From contig CM068825.1 of NCBI GenBank assembly GCA_028554795.2, positions 159,445,553 to 159,509,552 on the forward strand: a stretch of 64,000 nt of DNA. Reading direction: 5' to 3'. The notes under the pieces are model-generated. The model was given only the letters and a program-made list of their open reading frames with translations, was not told where the DNA came from and ran no database searches. Of this stretch, positions 40,221 to 53,582 are shown one piece after another. Source of the DNA: Sinohyriopsis cumingii (Eukaryota > Mollusca > Bivalvia > Unionida > Unionidae). The position numbers were made by a program, and so were the translations under genes. Numbering within the stretch: the first letter of the stretch is position 1; each line of letters opens with the position of its first letter.

Positions 40221-40983
40221 GGCTTTGCGACTATTTTTGCTGAAACATGTATAATGCTTATCTGGTTCTCTGGTTTAAAATTATATTCTTTTTGGTGTGC
40301 TTTAGTGCATATATTTGTTGTCTTATATTGATATTATGACATTTGTAGGAAGAAGTGTCACTGCTGTTGTTATCTAGTACATCCATCCTAAGTTTGTTTA
40401 ACATTGTAAATCACGTGGGTGCTGTTCTTTTACTCACGACAAATTAAGACAGTAATGTTTCTAAATTTAGGATACATTTCTCCAAATGTTTTATAGGCAA
40501 GGTCCGTGATCGTTAGGTTGTACATTTTGGTCAGCATATAGACTTGGTCACCATATATTTATTACTTTTGTTGGACCAAAACTGTCTTTCTGACCAAAGT
40601 GATCAGGAGACTGACTTTCTAACCACCCGTAAGCTATTTTATTCTGCGCTGGGCTTAGTCCAGTTACTGTTTATGATGAATAGGGACGTATTAGAGATAG
40701 GAAGGAATAGAACATTGTTTGAATACAGGGTCACTCGGCATCAAACAACATGTTCTTGACTCTGAACCATGAAAGGATTAGTTTGGTTATTAACATCATT
40801 TCCTTTTAATGAAATAGATGAATAAAAAGACCCAGATACAGACTGACATGTAGGATAGCATATTTTTCTTCTTTCTTATAATAGCTTAGTGTTTTTGTAT
40901 ATAGACAAATGAGTTGATTATAAAGGCATGATTGTTCATTTACACAGACCCAAGCATACTAACCAATGACATACTCTGCTTAC

Positions 40984-41164
40984 CCTCTACTAGCTGAAGA
41001 AACTCTTTCAGATTGGAGAAAAGTTTTTCCTCTCTCTCTTTTCGGCTTGCCGTATACGAGTATTCTGGTTTCATCATAGATATCAAGTCCTTTGTAAAAA
41101 CATCACCTTTCTTGTATTCCAGAATATTACAAATGAACGGCTTTCTTTTCATAAGCTCGAGAAA
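40984..41164 (-). CDS. HECT-type ubiquitin ligase, internal exon
   Basis: Acceptor ttattccag before TTTCTCGAGC and donor GAGG|gtaagc. It encodes FLELMKRKPFICNILEYKKG and then KLFSNLKEFLQLVEG, consistent with the HECT segment between the N-lobe and C-lobe. Confidence 0.6.
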
Positions 41165-42436
41165 CTGGAATAAAATTTTTAAAACAAATATCTCTTTTAA
41201 ATAAAAATGATACATTATAAATAAGAGAAATATCTAATATGTACATTTGGTAGATAGCAGTAAAAAAATCAAAACTTGATCAAATATTTAGACAGAAAGG
41301 AACAAGAGCAACAGTTTCTTGATTGATATGTCAATACTTAATGGTTGCACAAAAACATAGTTTTGTTTACGGGAAACGATCATGTTACGTTTCCAAATTA
41401 CAAATTAGAAAATGTTGTTTTATGCATTATCTATCACTGGCATTTGTGATGTGTATGGTGCTTGAAAATACAGTAGTAGTACTTCAGTTTGGTTGGTATT
41501 AACAGCACATCAACACGTGGAAGTTGCTAATGAAGCTCTTCAGCTGTGTAGTGGTGGCAACCAATTGTAGTGGTGGTTGTCATGGTTGTGTAGTATTACA
41601 ATTATATGGTCTTACATTAAGTAAAGTAGAAGAGCAGAAACCAACAAGTTTTGTAAAATTCAACAAATAATTTATTTCCCTAGAATACAAAAGTGAAAAT
41701 TTAAAAATAACTAACAGTATTGCAAATTAAGTCCAAAATAGTCCAAAAGTTTTTTTTTCAAAAGTCCTAATTAAACTGGCGCTGAAAGTGTTGATGTGCC
41801 TTTAGTCTTGAACGTACTAATATACTAGCAGCCTGAAGTGTGATGATGTATTAACAGTCTTCTAATCAAACACAATAATATAATCTAAGATGTCCTTCTC
41901 TGAATTCACTATAATTCCAAGTTAATCTCCAAGATTAAGAGCTCTTTGTATTTCTAGTGAATAATAATTTTAATAAATAATTTCACCTACAAGAAATACT
42001 GAACACAACAATAAGACTGATTTCTGCATCTGATTCAGCTGTTGTTGCAGAAATGAGTAATTTCTCAAGTTAACAAGACTATAAACTCCACTATCTGACC
42101 TAGGTCAGAAATAGCATTTTCTAGAAACACTATGTCTATTTAGTGGAATTTATTCTAGAACACTTGAGTTGTTTACAACATAAAATCTTTTCTTAAATTA
42201 TAATAAAGAACATGGTAAACATAATGTCCTTGACTCAGACTAAGATAGTGATCCTAATAGTTAACACACACTCGTATAAAAACAACAGGAACTTGACTTT
42301 GAACAAGGTCAAGTCCAAAATATAATTATGCATAATCATGGAGAAAAACAAATTAAATATACATAATAGTTGATTATAGTAAAATTCCGAGTTGTTATTG
42401 TGGTACTATAGTAGTTGTAGTGAAAGAAGCATAATT

Positions 42437-42636
42437 ACATCATAGTATTCGAGTCCTTGAAGAAGTTGTTGAATACCCGTTTGCCTCTGCAGAATCGCGA
42501 AATACATAGCACTAGCATGAATGAACTCCTCTTTGTTTTCCATTTTAACGAATAAAGGGAGGCCATCCACATCAAAGCGCCAATCACAAGAGTTCAAAGC
42601 TTTTTCTAAGGATTCATAGTCATTTGCTTGCTGTAC
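42437..42636 (-). CDS. HECT-type ubiquitin ligase, internal exon
   Basis: The acceptor is ctttcttag before GTACAGCAAG. It encodes QQANDYESLEKALNSCDWRF and then GIQQLLQGLEYYD, matching the HECT 'fr.GL' region. The donor is uncertain: a gtaatt near 42437 is the best candidate. Confidence 0.55.
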
Positions 42637-43646
42637 CTAAGAAAGCAACAATAATATCTTATTTTTAGGCATGTGATATAGACTCAAAAGAACATCAGGA
42701 TTAATCAATAGTTACATTTAAAAGGAGATAATTACACATTTAGTCAAAATGACAAGAAGCTAAGTCTAGAAGATGATCGCATAATTGTTGAAGAACAATA
42801 AAACATCAAAAGGAGACAAAATGGGCACTGTCATGTTTTTATATTGATATACAGGTAATTTACAAATTTCAAGATATTTGGCTGGAAGTCATCGATGACT
42901 TTCAAAGCATATCTCCAGAAATATATATGACAATAGTTCTATTTCGAAAAAAAGATATTTTAAAAGGGCACCTTCAACAAAATATTTTTATATCATGCTG
43001 AGAAAAGGAAACCTTTCCCAAAAGGACATACACAGACAGCCAATCCAGGCATGCCTCACTGGGAATGGAACCAGCAACCAGTGGATTACAAGTTACATGC
43101 ACGTGCACACAACTGCAAGCAAGCTAGAGAGGGGGGATTGAAATATTCAAAGAATTAATGTTATAAAGTTCAGAGCAAAACTGGAAAATAAAACTGACGG
43201 CAATGGTATTCAGAGATCTTGTAAAAATCTCTTCCTCTTATTCTTGGCATCAATAGATGACTACTGTTGCATATCATTGATTTATCTCAAAGGTAACTTT
43301 GATATGGACCTTTGACATGACTCCATGACATGGTTTAGTTTGATTTTTGTGTGTGTTTTACTGTACAGCAAAATAGGAAGCCTATGTAGTGCAGAGGCAA
43401 TTAGTGTAAAGGACCTTGACTTATTCTATTGAAGGATTCAATTTTCTGGTCATTAGCCTGACATGATAACCACTGACTCACAGTGACTTCCCTTCATACA
43501 GTAGAAATAAAAATTACAAGATTCAAAGCACTTGACTATTGTGAAGAACGAAGCTAAGAATAGACGAATGAAACTTTCAACTAGTCAAAAAACTTATGAA
43601 ATTGTCATTTCTTGCAGGAATTACTTCTAAATGTAACAAAGAATAC

Positions 43647-43867
43647 CAGCTTTAGAGATTCCCTAACGACAAGGTCAGGTATGTCATCCACATCGGGTTT
43701 GGTGGATACTGGGTCATTCAAAATGCACTGAGTGATGATGGGACTGAATATTGCAGGTGCTTCTCCTCCCTGTAGCACTATTGTAGAAATCATTCTGCCA
43801 ACGTGCCGCAGTACTCCTTCCTGAAGCTGGCGAATATTATTACGTGGGACAAGTCCATTTGGAGTTT
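43647..43867 (-). CDS. HECT-type ubiquitin ligase, internal exon
   Basis: The acceptor is ctacatttcag before AAACTCC; the likely donor is GCTG|gtattc. It encodes VGRMISTIVLQGGEAPAIFS, matching the HECT 'GrliG.al.qGg..p..f' N-lobe block. Confidence 0.65.
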
Positions 43868-44229
43868 CTGAAATGTAGTTGTATTTCTAAATATGGTTAT
43901 TAAATCAAAATGTAAATATACATCATTAATGTTGCCTTTCTTTGGATTCTGAATATTATGGGATATGAAATTAAATAAGAAAGATCAATCTAACATGCCT
44001 CTAAAGATAAGATTTTTCAAAATATGATTTAGATTCTGAGCATTTTCATTTGAAAATTCAAACTTCAACATTTTAACGCACGACTTTAGATGAAAACTCA
44101 AACAAATTTAAACATTGTAATAATCTTACTAAAATTGTTCAGAATCGCATGTTGAAAAGGAATTAAATGAAGTATGCAATTTTTGTATCAAAGGTGCCAG
44201 AAATAAGATCCAAGCAATCTACCAACAAG

Positions 44230-44524
44230 TGCACCAGATTTCTGGCATATCTCGCCAATCAGAAGTCGGAAAAACTCTCTCTTTGGCCCGCTAAAATCGG
44301 AAGCTTCTTCTGTGATACCATCTTGTATCTGAAATTTCACACTCAGTGTTCCAAATTCTTTGCAGAAATCAGGCTTTTTGAAAAACTCCAGAGCAGAATT
44401 CCATAAATCCTCTCTTTTGATCGTGATGTACCTCTTGAACCCTTTGACAACTCTGTCTGCGTGTTCCCGAAGAACTCGAGCGATTTTATCATTACTTTCT
44501 TCAGATGAACCTGCTGCATTTGAC
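44230..44524 (-). CDS. HECT-type ubiquitin ligase, internal exon (N-lobe start)
   Basis: The acceptor is tattacag before GTCAAATG. It encodes YITIKREDLWNSALEFFKKP and then EEASDFSGPKREFFRLLIG, the hallmark beginning of the HECT domain with the GP.REFF signature. The 3' boundary is not certain; a gtagat near 44230 would serve. Confidence 0.7.
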
Positions 44525-45661
44525 CTGTAATAAACAGAATTTTCCTGTGGAGGTTTTATAATGGCTTGACTGCCTCTCAAAATTGTAAAAAAATTCAATT
44601 TTAATCAAGACTGCATTATTTAGTCACTGGTAAAATTCAACAGAATGTAAAATCAGTAGAATGCAAAACAATTGATATAATAAGTCTTTTAAAATCTCTG
44701 GTTAACAAAATTTGTCTTCTGGTTTGATAACAGACTAAGAAAATATTTTATAGAATTTCCTGATAATGAATCCAAGGGTAACAATTGTGGTTTAAAATTT
44801 AACAATTAAAAAAAATGTTATCAATAAAGGACAATGGTGATATTGAAAAAAACATGCATTTATGATTTCAACGCTTTTTTTGGTAAAAATAATCTCGCTT
44901 TCAATACCATCAAGCTGAGTGTCTAATTGGCAGCATCAATATAGAATAAAATACATAATTATCAATGGTTGTTCAGTTAATATAACCGTGTTTTATGCAC
45001 CATATTTTTCAATAAATATAATAGTAACTGTGAATGAGGAAATTATCTTTACCACATAGCAGATCTAAGACAGTTCCATTTCCAGATGCAAAAGAAAATC
45101 AAGATAGACTACAGGTCCATACATAATGTAACAATGCTATGCACAACACCAACCTTAACACAATGCACTTACATTTGACAATTATTAGCCAGTTAACAAA
45201 TTATATAAGAAAAGGAAACTTAAGCTCATTTAGTCATGAATTACTTTGGTCAGACAAACTCGTGACCCTAATAGCTCTGAGCTAGCCTGATACCTTCGCC
45301 ATAATTTTACCCGTACTTTGAGTCAAATAATGGTCACATGCCAAGATTCATAAGCTCAGGCACGTCAATTAAAACATACCAAACATCTTAGTTGAACCAG
45401 TGAAACACACACCACACAAAAAAGCACACACAGTGTAGAAATGTCTTAATTACAAATAATACATAAACCTTTGAACTGAAGTTTCTATTTTGTGAACATT
45501 TATGAACATAGTAGTTCACATCCAAATATACAACCAAATACTAACTTACAAGTGAGCTACTACATTCATGTCCCTACAAACGGGTAAATATAACCATTAG
45601 TGCATAATAAGTATTCATGAAATGAATAAAAGAGACTGGCATAGTGTGGAAATACTAGTAC

Positions 45662-45739
45662 CCATATGGTTCACTCCGGTCGGTGAGACTCCTTCTAATA
45701 GCTTCAGTGACTGCTTCCTCTTCGTTCATAAATTCAGAG
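45662..45739 (-). CDS. Exon encoding a ubiquitin-interacting motif
   Basis: Acceptor tttttaag before CTCTGAA, donor ATGG|gtacta; 78 nt. The translation contains NEEEAVTEAIRRSLTDRS, an E-E-E-x4-A-I-x2-S-L pattern that matches the UIM consensus. A UIM upstream of a HECT domain suits a ubiquitin-binding ligase. Confidence 0.6.
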
Positions 45740-45759
45740 CTTAAAAAACAATGGCTGAT

Positions 45760-45912
45760 AACATACTACATGTATAGAAATAACATACTATATGTACAGA
45801 AATAACATGCTATATGTACAGAAATAACATACGATATGTACAGAAATAGCATACCATATGTATAGTAAAACATGCTATATGTACAGAAATAACATACTGT
45901 ATGTATAGATAT
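45760..45912. repeat. 22-bp tandem repeat
   Basis: About seven copies of AAATAACATACTATATGTACAG just upstream (minus sense) of the UIM exon. Confidence 0.7.
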
Positions 45913-46122
45913 TTACAAACCATTTTATTCAGTTAAAAACATGTTTTGTAGCCAATGGTTTAGGTCATACAATTCTCCATGATGGTTAAAATATGTCCAC
46001 AGACAACAAAATGTTGAAACAAAAAAGGGATAAAAATCAATTTTATAAAGTTAGTCCTTGAAGGGCATGTGAGGATACTTCCAGAATGAAATGAAAATAA
46101 AAGGGACAGAAGGGTTAAAAGA

Positions 46123-46522
46123 ATGATATTGGGATCTCAGTCTATTATGAATTAATGATAAAACAATATTGGGATCTCAGTCTATTATGAATTAATGATA
46201 TAAGAATATTGGGATCTAAGTCTATTATAAATTAATGATAAAACAATATTGGGATCTCAGTCTATCATGAATTAATGATAAAACGATATTGGGATCTCAG
46301 TCTATTATGAATTAATGATAAAACAATGTTGGGATCTCAGTCTATTATGAATTAATGATACACCGATATTGGGATCTCAGTCTATTATGAATTAATGATA
46401 CAACGATATTGGGATCTCAGTCTATTATGAATTAATGATACAACGATATTGGGATCTCAGTCTATTATGAATTAATGATACACCGATAATGGGATCTCAG
46501 TCTATTATGAATTAATGATACA
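46123..46522. repeat. 40-bp minisatellite, ten copies
   Basis: Unit GATATTGGGATCTCAGTCTA followed by TTATGAATTAATGATAAAAC, very homogeneous, within an intron. Confidence 0.9.
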
Positions 46523-47049
46523 ACCAAAAAAGCAAACAGGTCACATTCATGGGAAAAGAAAGCAGCCAAACGACACCTGAATCAAGTCATTAAAGGTTTT
46601 ATTCTGTCTAAGTACTAAGGCTAAAAATATAAAATGGCTCTAAACAGTTATACAGCAAAAATAATAAAATGCGCAAAAATATCTGACAAATGAAAACTCA
46701 AAGAAGCAAAAACATGAAATGCATCAGATGAAAGTACAAGTAGATAGCCTTAATTCTTAAAGTGAATAAGATGTAGAAAGCAAAGTTCAGTGATATCAGC
46801 TGATATCATTGTGATGCAACAAAATAAAAAACTAATGGACAAGATTTAAAATCAATACATTTTACAATGAAGGGAAAAAAATAACAGTAGTTAATATTGG
46901 CTTCTAGAAAAGAATAAAAGATATAGGAAATGAGATGTAGCTTTTATACAAATGTGCAGTCTTAATTTTTGTCTGAGGAAATTGTGGTCAAAACATTAGA
47001 AGAGAAACAGGATATATCAATATCTATATTACACTTGACAAGAGCAGAA

Positions 47050-47870
47050 TTGGGACGATTGTTCAAGTTCCAGATGGATATGGACTGTACATTAGGTTGA
47101 CTGTATGAGTTCCAAATGGATAAGGACTGTACATTAGGTTGACTGTACGAGTTCCAGATGTATATGGACTGTACATTAGGTTGATTGTACAAGTTCCAAA
47201 TGGCAAAGGACTGTACATTAGGTTGACTGTACAAGTTCCAGATGGATAAGGAATGTACATTAGGTTGACAGTACAAGTTCCAGATGGATAAGGACTGTAC
47301 ATTAGGTTGAGTATACAAGTCCCAGATGGTTATGGACTGTATATTAGATTGACAGTAACGAGTTCCAGACGGTTAAGGACTGTATATTAGGTTGATGGAT
47401 GGAATCCAGATGGTTAAGGACTGTACATTAGGTTGACAGTACAAGTTCCAGATGGTTAAGGACTGTACATTAGGTTGACAGTATGAGTTCCATATGGATA
47501 TGGACTGTACATTAGGTTGACAGTACGAGCTCCAGATGGTAATGGACTGTACATTAGGTTGACTGTACAAGTTTCAGATGGATATGGACTGTACATTAGG
47601 CTGAGTATACGAGTTCCAGATGGTTATGGACTGTACATTAGATTGACAGTATGAGTTCCAGATGGTTAAGGACTGTACATTAGGTTGACAGTACAAGTTC
47701 CATATGGATATGGACTGTACATTAGGTTGAGTGTACAAGTTCCAGATGGTTATGGACTGTACATTAGGTTGACTGTATGAGTTCCAGATAGAAATGAGCT
47801 GTACATTAAGTTGACTGTATGTGCTCCAAATGGTTAAAGGCATAACATTCAGTTAACTGTACAACCTCCT
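47050..47870. repeat. 42-bp minisatellite, about nineteen copies
   Basis: Unit GTTCCAGATGGTTATGGACT followed by GTACATTAGGTTGACTGTACAA. The length is divisible by 3, which leaves long repetitive minus frames (YCQPNVQSLTIW-type) open. The translations look protein-like but follow the array exactly and have no splice context. Confidence 0.88.
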
Positions 47871-48543
47871 AATGTTTACAAGGTAAATGTTGTATGATAA
47901 TTGATCCACTAAAACATGGCTAACTGAAAGACAGACACAAAAACAAGTGCAATACTGTTTTTGCAACATTGGAAAGACATTGAATCAGTATTGTTAATAT
48001 TGGTTAGTTGGAGAGACACAGATTGCATTTTGTGAGTGAATGGCCGGACTTCCAACATTTTGAAACAATAAGTGTTGTATGTGAGGGGGTGTCCTCCCAC
48101 TGACAGACCATATATATTGCGACTGCACATTCATTACTAAAGTGCAAAATTGTATTTCTTTTCAGAAGGCTTGAATATTATATATTACATTGCTTATTCT
48201 GTTAATAAAATTTAGTAGTGTATTAACCATGTATTATAATTACTCTCAATTTAGGTCAAAATTCAGTAACACCATCTTCTTTTCTTTGTCAGTAACCACT
48301 CATCGCAAGCTCACTTGACAGAAAATATCTAGACAGTACCTTCAATAAATATTTTTTCACTTTGGAATGTTAAAGAATTATTTGAATCAATAAATACATC
48401 TACATATTTGGTCATACTATTCGTGATTTATGTCACAATGGTTTTCCTCTGGAGCTATATTACATCCAGATATATATTTGAAATTGCAATTAGTGTTGTT
48501 AATTTACACAGAAGTAGATGTATGTGTTTTCTGTATTACTCAC

Positions 48544-48628
48544 TCATTTCCAGCTTCCATCTGTCGGACGAGTCTTGATCGCTGAATCAATGAAGATACT
48601 GGCTCAGAAAGTTGCCTGTAAGACATTG
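48544..48628 (-). CDS. Probable exon of the HECT gene
   Basis: Acceptor tgttttcag before CAATGTCTTA, donor AATGA|gtgagt; 85 nt. It encodes SYRQLSEPVSSLIQRSRLVR. The splice signals are good but no domain is recognised. Confidence 0.5.
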
Positions 48629-48664
48629 CTGAAAACAAGTTCTTTTTTCCAGTGAAATAAACAG

Positions 48665-48990
48665 AATGTGCAGGTCTCCTCTCTTTCCAAGTCATCAATC
48701 AAATCTAGACTGTTTGTATCAAAGCATATATCCAATTTCTCCTCTCTTTCCAAATCATCAATCAAATCTTTACTGTTTATATCAGAGCATAAACCCAATG
48801 TCTCCTCTCTTTCCAAGTCATCAATCAAATCTTTACTGTTTATATCAGAGCATATACCTAATGTCTCCTCTCTTTCCAAGTCATCAATCAAATCTTTACT
48901 GTTTATATCAAAGCATATACCCAATTTCTCCTCTCATTCCAAGGCATCAATCGAATCTGGACTGTTTGTATCAAAGCATATACCCAGGTC
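48665..48990. repeat. 63-bp minisatellite, five copies
   Basis: Unit CTCCTCTCTTTCCAAGTCAT followed by CAATCAAATCTTTACTGTTT and ATATCAGAGCATATACCCAATGT. Both strands stay open because 63 is divisible by 3. It lies immediately beside the exon at 48544-48628. Confidence 0.85.
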
Positions 48991-49463
48991 TTGCAAACAT
49001 TAACCTTCTCGAAAGTGTCATCAATAATTATTTTCAATTATCCAACCATTTGATGACTTCATTCACAACTATTAAAGTCGTTTTTGGTTAATACAATGAA
49101 TCCATGCTAAAGTTATTAATTAGAACATATTAGCATCACAATAATTCATTTTATGGGTGACAACAGTACTTCGGATATATATATATATATATATATATGG
49201 TTCTTTGTCATAAATGAGCAAAGACCAAATTTAAACACCTTCTTATCCACATATAACAGTAATTGAGACACTGATGCTATGATAGGAAACACCAAAATGT
49301 GCGGAAATATTAATGCGAGACAGAAGCAATGGTCCACTCACCATACTAAACAGAATAGTCTTCATGAAAATTAAACTGAGTGGTTTCCGAATCTCTCTCA
49401 TCATGGATTTGCCACCTTCAATTACCAATAGACTACATGAAAATAAACTAAAATGTATCTCAC

Positions 49464-49531
49464 CTTCTTCTCGGATCATTTCTCTCACATACGTCAACCA
49501 AACAACTCGTACTGAATGAAGAGTCTGTCAT
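49464..49531 (-). CDS. Probable exon of the HECT gene
   Basis: Acceptor tttgtttag before ATGACAGACT and donor AGAAG|gtgaga; 68 nt. The best frame reads TLHSVRVVWLTYVREMIREE. Assignment rests on splice signals and position only. Confidence 0.4.
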
Positions 49532-50382
49532 CTAAACAAAAGATACACAAAGCATAATATTGTGAAATCTAAATATCTATTTCCTTTTTCATGGAAGGGA
49601 AGGGAAAATTAAATAATTTATAATTTTAGTGAAAAACAGTCAAATAATCTTAACAACTTTCTATCTCATTAATGTTGGGAATTGGAATTATCTTCCATAG
49701 CGTTCGAGATTCCTTTTATTCATTGTAAAACTGAAGAATCGGATTGTTACTGCATACTTAATTTAAAGATGCTGCTGTTGTAACAATTTAAAAAATTTTG
49801 CCAGGTGTTTCATTCGTAAGTAATACATAAATGTGTCAATTAATTTATTCCTAAGCAATACATACTACAGTTGTCAATATAACATAATAAAGGTGTCAAT
49901 GACATTGATTCAATCCTAAGCAATACATAATACAGGGGTCAATGACACTGATTAATTCCAATGTAGTATATAATACAGGCATCAATGACGTTGATTTATT
50001 CTTTTGAAACTGAGCAAACAGCAGAAACATTATTCTTTAAAGTTCTCCACGAGAGTATCTATTAATATGTTATACTATTGTTTGTAATATAATGTACATG
50101 AAAGGTTAATTAAATGTTTCTGGGTTGCACAAATATGTAAAAACAAATGGTCACATTCAAACATTCAACCTGTAAATTATTACGAAAAGACTACCATTAC
50201 CTGTTAACACTAACCGCTGTGCCTACAACTAGAAATACACTCGAAATAAAAGATGCAAAAGACACTAATAAAGTCAAAATTGTAAGATGGTCAGGCTACA
50301 ATTACTACATTTTCCAAATTATCAAAAGAATTATGATTGAAAACCAACATGTTTTACAGCTAAATATCATGTATGTTTTGTG

Positions 50383-50435
<53 letters not shown>

Positions 50436-50912
50436 GGGGTGTGGAGCAAGTGAATAGTAGTTGAAACAAGGGACTCTAGATTTTGTAATACATTCCAAGG
50501 TAAAATCTTAACCCTCTTGGTAAACTACTTATAACTGCATTATACTACATGTTTTTTATTATTTCTCTCTAGAACAACTCCTGAATATTTAAAGCATAAA
50601 TGAATCGCGCTGGCATACATTTTGGTGCCTATAATATTCTGGAATTTAACTAGGTACTATAAATATGTATGCATTATTAGCTGTAGTTACAGATATTGTA
50701 TTTACAGAAGGGTCGTAAATGTTTTGAACACTCAGACAATTTACATTATATCTTATAGACTGATTTAGCAAGGATGTTTCCCATGATTAAACCAATCACG
50801 ATGCAGCAGAACCAACAGTCAAATAATAGCCAATCACAATACAGCAGGACTAATATTCAGATAACAGAAAAGCTTTTCTTTGCAGCTCCTTAGCATATCA
50901 ATATTTTCTTAC
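49532..50912. other. Intron with simple repeats
   Basis: Contains ~40-bp repeats (CCTAAGCAATACATAATACA then GG.GTCAATGACATTGATT, 49800-49990) and a (TA)n tract at 50384-50432. No exon is seen. Confidence 0.4.
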
Positions 50913-51634
50913 CATTTCGATTTGTACCATTACATGGAGCTTCCCACTTCCTATCAGCCGACGTATTTTGTCTCCGTTCCACTGAAATTCTGGTGGGGAG
51001 ACAGGTAAATCTAGTTGTCGTCTTGCAGATTTTAGAAAGACCAAATCATCCTCAGTAATGTGATGGTAGCCATGTTTCACCACCAACAAGTCCACCAATT
51101 TACCCCTGATATCGTCTTCTCCATCATCCATTAGGATGTCTATAACAGTCTCAAGTATAAAGCAAGTCCAAGAGCGATTAACACGGAGGGGTAGGATACT
51201 TTTGGAATAGAAGCAGACTGAATAAGCTCGTGTATACTGTCTTGATCTGTATCGCCTTGGTGTTCTGGAAAAAGTCAAACTGGTCGACTGATATGGATCA
51301 AACCTGTTACTGTTTCTCTGACTTTCATTTGAACTATTGGATGTTGACATGGATGGTTGGTTGACTTCTAAAGAAGCTTCTGATGAAAGGGTGGTAATTG
51401 TATTTGAAACAACTGGGATGGTAACAGGATTGGAAAGAACTGGGATTGTGATCGCATTGGAAAGATCTGGAGTGTTAATCGAATTGGAAATAACTTGGTT
51501 GGTAATTGGATTGAAAACAACTGTGGAGGTAACTGGATTGGAAAGACCTGGGCTGGTAACTGGATTGGAAAGAACTGAAGCACATCTTGGACTGACATTG
51601 TTTATGAAGTCCTGCATATTCATTCCAAATAGGT
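50913..51634 (-). CDS. Large exon, N-terminal region of the HECT gene
   Basis: Acceptor atatatttcag before ACCTATTTGG; donor AAATG|gtaaga; 722 nt, open throughout. The first part encodes degenerate ~10-residue repeats rich in SNPVT/SNAIT (VLSNPVTSPGLSNPVTSTVV), then a Ser-rich linker, then a compact segment (CFILETVIDILMDDGEDDIR and LVDLLVVKHGYHHITEDDLV). I do not recognise a named domain. The strand and position upstream of the UIM and HECT exons make it the likely N-terminal region; the first coding exon is not identified. Confidence 0.6.
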
Positions 51635-51799
51635 CTGAAATATATATAAAGCATGTTAAACTCTCCTACAGCATAATGGTGAACAAAAAAAGCATTCTGA
51701 ATTAGATACTTAAATTTAATTGCTTTATTTTAAAAAAGCACCAGCAATGTTTCTTCTGTATCTATAAAACATGGTTTTCCTGGATGTTGCAGTAAAATC

Positions 51800-52080
51800 T
51801 TAAAAATATTAGCTAAGGACAGCTGTTATATTGCAGTAGTATATGTCACTAATGACAGCTGTAATATTGCTATAATATATATCACAAATGACAGCTGTTA
51901 TATTATGCTATTATATATCACTAATGACAGCTGTTATTTTGCACTAGTATATATCACATATGACAGCTGTTATATTACACTAGTATATATCAATAATGAC
52001 AGCTGTTATATTGCTCTAGCATAAATCACTAATGACAGCTGTTATAATAACCTAGCATTCATTACTAATGACAGATGATG
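51800..52080. repeat. 36-bp tandem repeat
   Basis: Seven to eight copies of ATCACTAATGACAGCTGTTA followed by TATTGCACTAGTATAT. Confidence 0.75.
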
Positions 52081-52843
52081 CATGTACAATTACACTATTA
52101 TCTGTGACATGTACTCTGATCTCCTTTTTCTTTTTGGTCAGTTACGGAATGAAATGGCATTGATTGTTAAAAATGTGCACAATAAGCTGATAATAAAACC
52201 AATGATGATGATCATGAATTGTTCCCTTACCTCATCCTAAATCCACATCCATTTTATAAACTTGAAGAAAGAAAACGAATCTGTTTAATGAACAATTTAC
52301 TAGCTCAAGTGGTCATTGCCCAGTTCTAAGAAATTATATTCAATGTCGAGTGCAATTTTTATTTTACTGTGTGCTTGTTCTTACTGGAATATGATATATA
52401 TACTGCTGAGAAAAAGTGTTTCCCAAATCATCAAGCAATACATACGTGCATTAATGGACTCACAGTCATGTGTAATATATTTATAAAGACTGTCATGAAT
52501 GAATATACATATGATAATATATTTTCTTTGAATAGTTTGAAAGATAGATCAATTACTCAAAAGTATATTTGCTTCCTTTTTGTCATTAAAACATCAGTAC
52601 ATGTAGTTAGTCCTACAATGTAAGACATAGCACATGTTTTAGTTTTAGTGCCATCACCCCCCAGTACAAAAATATCGGGTGATGTGTCTTACGTTGTACG
52701 ACTATACATGTAGTCAACTAACTACGATGTCGTAGCCTCAACTTCATTGTCCACGAAGTAGGAGTAGGGATACTAATATTATATAGTACTAGCAGTCAAC
52801 CAGCTACAACAAAAATGGCCACAATATATCTCTATCTGCCAGA

Positions 52844-53008
52844 TCAGTTTAGTTCGACTGGATTCGGTTTATATGCTATAGTTAATGCATCAATAAAAGG
52901 AATACCTCTCGATACACTGAAATGTTTATTGGGGTTGTCGTGTTTCCACTCCTCTATGGTTCTCCGGAATACATCCACAGTCGCTGTGAAATATTGAGAG
53001 TAGTCTCC
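52844..53008 (-). CDS. Probable terminal exon of an unrecognised minus-strand gene
   Basis: Acceptor gattttgcag before GGAGACTACT; the frame then encodes GDYSQYFTATVDVFRRTIEE and ends PNPVELN with TGA at 52844. It joins in phase with the exon at 54735-54976 in principle. No family is recognised. Confidence 0.5.
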   Translation of the reverse strand, partial: GDYSQYFTATVDVFRRTIEEWKHDNPNKHFSVSRGIPFIDALTIAYKPNPVELN

Positions 53009-53582
53009 CTGCAAAATCAAATTGTAATATCGATTTATTATCATACGGATAAGGGTGTAAATGGATACAGCAGACTTACTTTATTTGCATGCTATCGATA
53101 TTTGCAGAGTTGGCGGGTGGAAACTATCCGAACACTTAAGTGGTCAATACTTTCTTTAAAATAATTTGTAAGCACAAGAAGAGTTTGATCCGCGAAATTT
53201 AATTAACTTCGAAATATTGTGACATCGGAATACCGTAAAAATTAAACTAATCAGGTAGGTACGGTACATGCAAATATATCTGAGAGAAAGACAAACATCG
53301 CGAATAATATCCCGTCAGATACTAAAAATCCGAAAATAACAGGGTCCGCTTTTTTTCTCTCTATTGATTCAGAAACCATTCCTGTAATGTTTAGAACTAG
53401 AAAATATACTTTCAGTTTTGACAATTTATTGCATATTCGTTTTAAATTATTTATTAAACATATAAAAGGGTTAAGCCTTTTAAAATACACCTATACCCAT
53501 TGTTAAATGGCGTCATGGATATTTCGAATAAATACAAATACCTTATTAAAAATATATATGTGTGTGTGTGTCTACCCTTTCC

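Noticed and set aside
39729..40331. 200-codon plus-strand frame
   Set aside because: It spans a diverged direct repeat and a typical transposon-derived end sequence; no domain, and no relation to splice sites.
46962..47843. QPNVQSxxIWN repeat proteins on minus
   Set aside because: Translation of a 42-bp minisatellite; the unit length is divisible by three, so openness is automatic.
48604..49091. LIDDLEREE repeat protein and its plus-strand counterpart
   Set aside because: Both strands are open because of a 63-bp array; the only supported exon is the adjacent 85-nt one.
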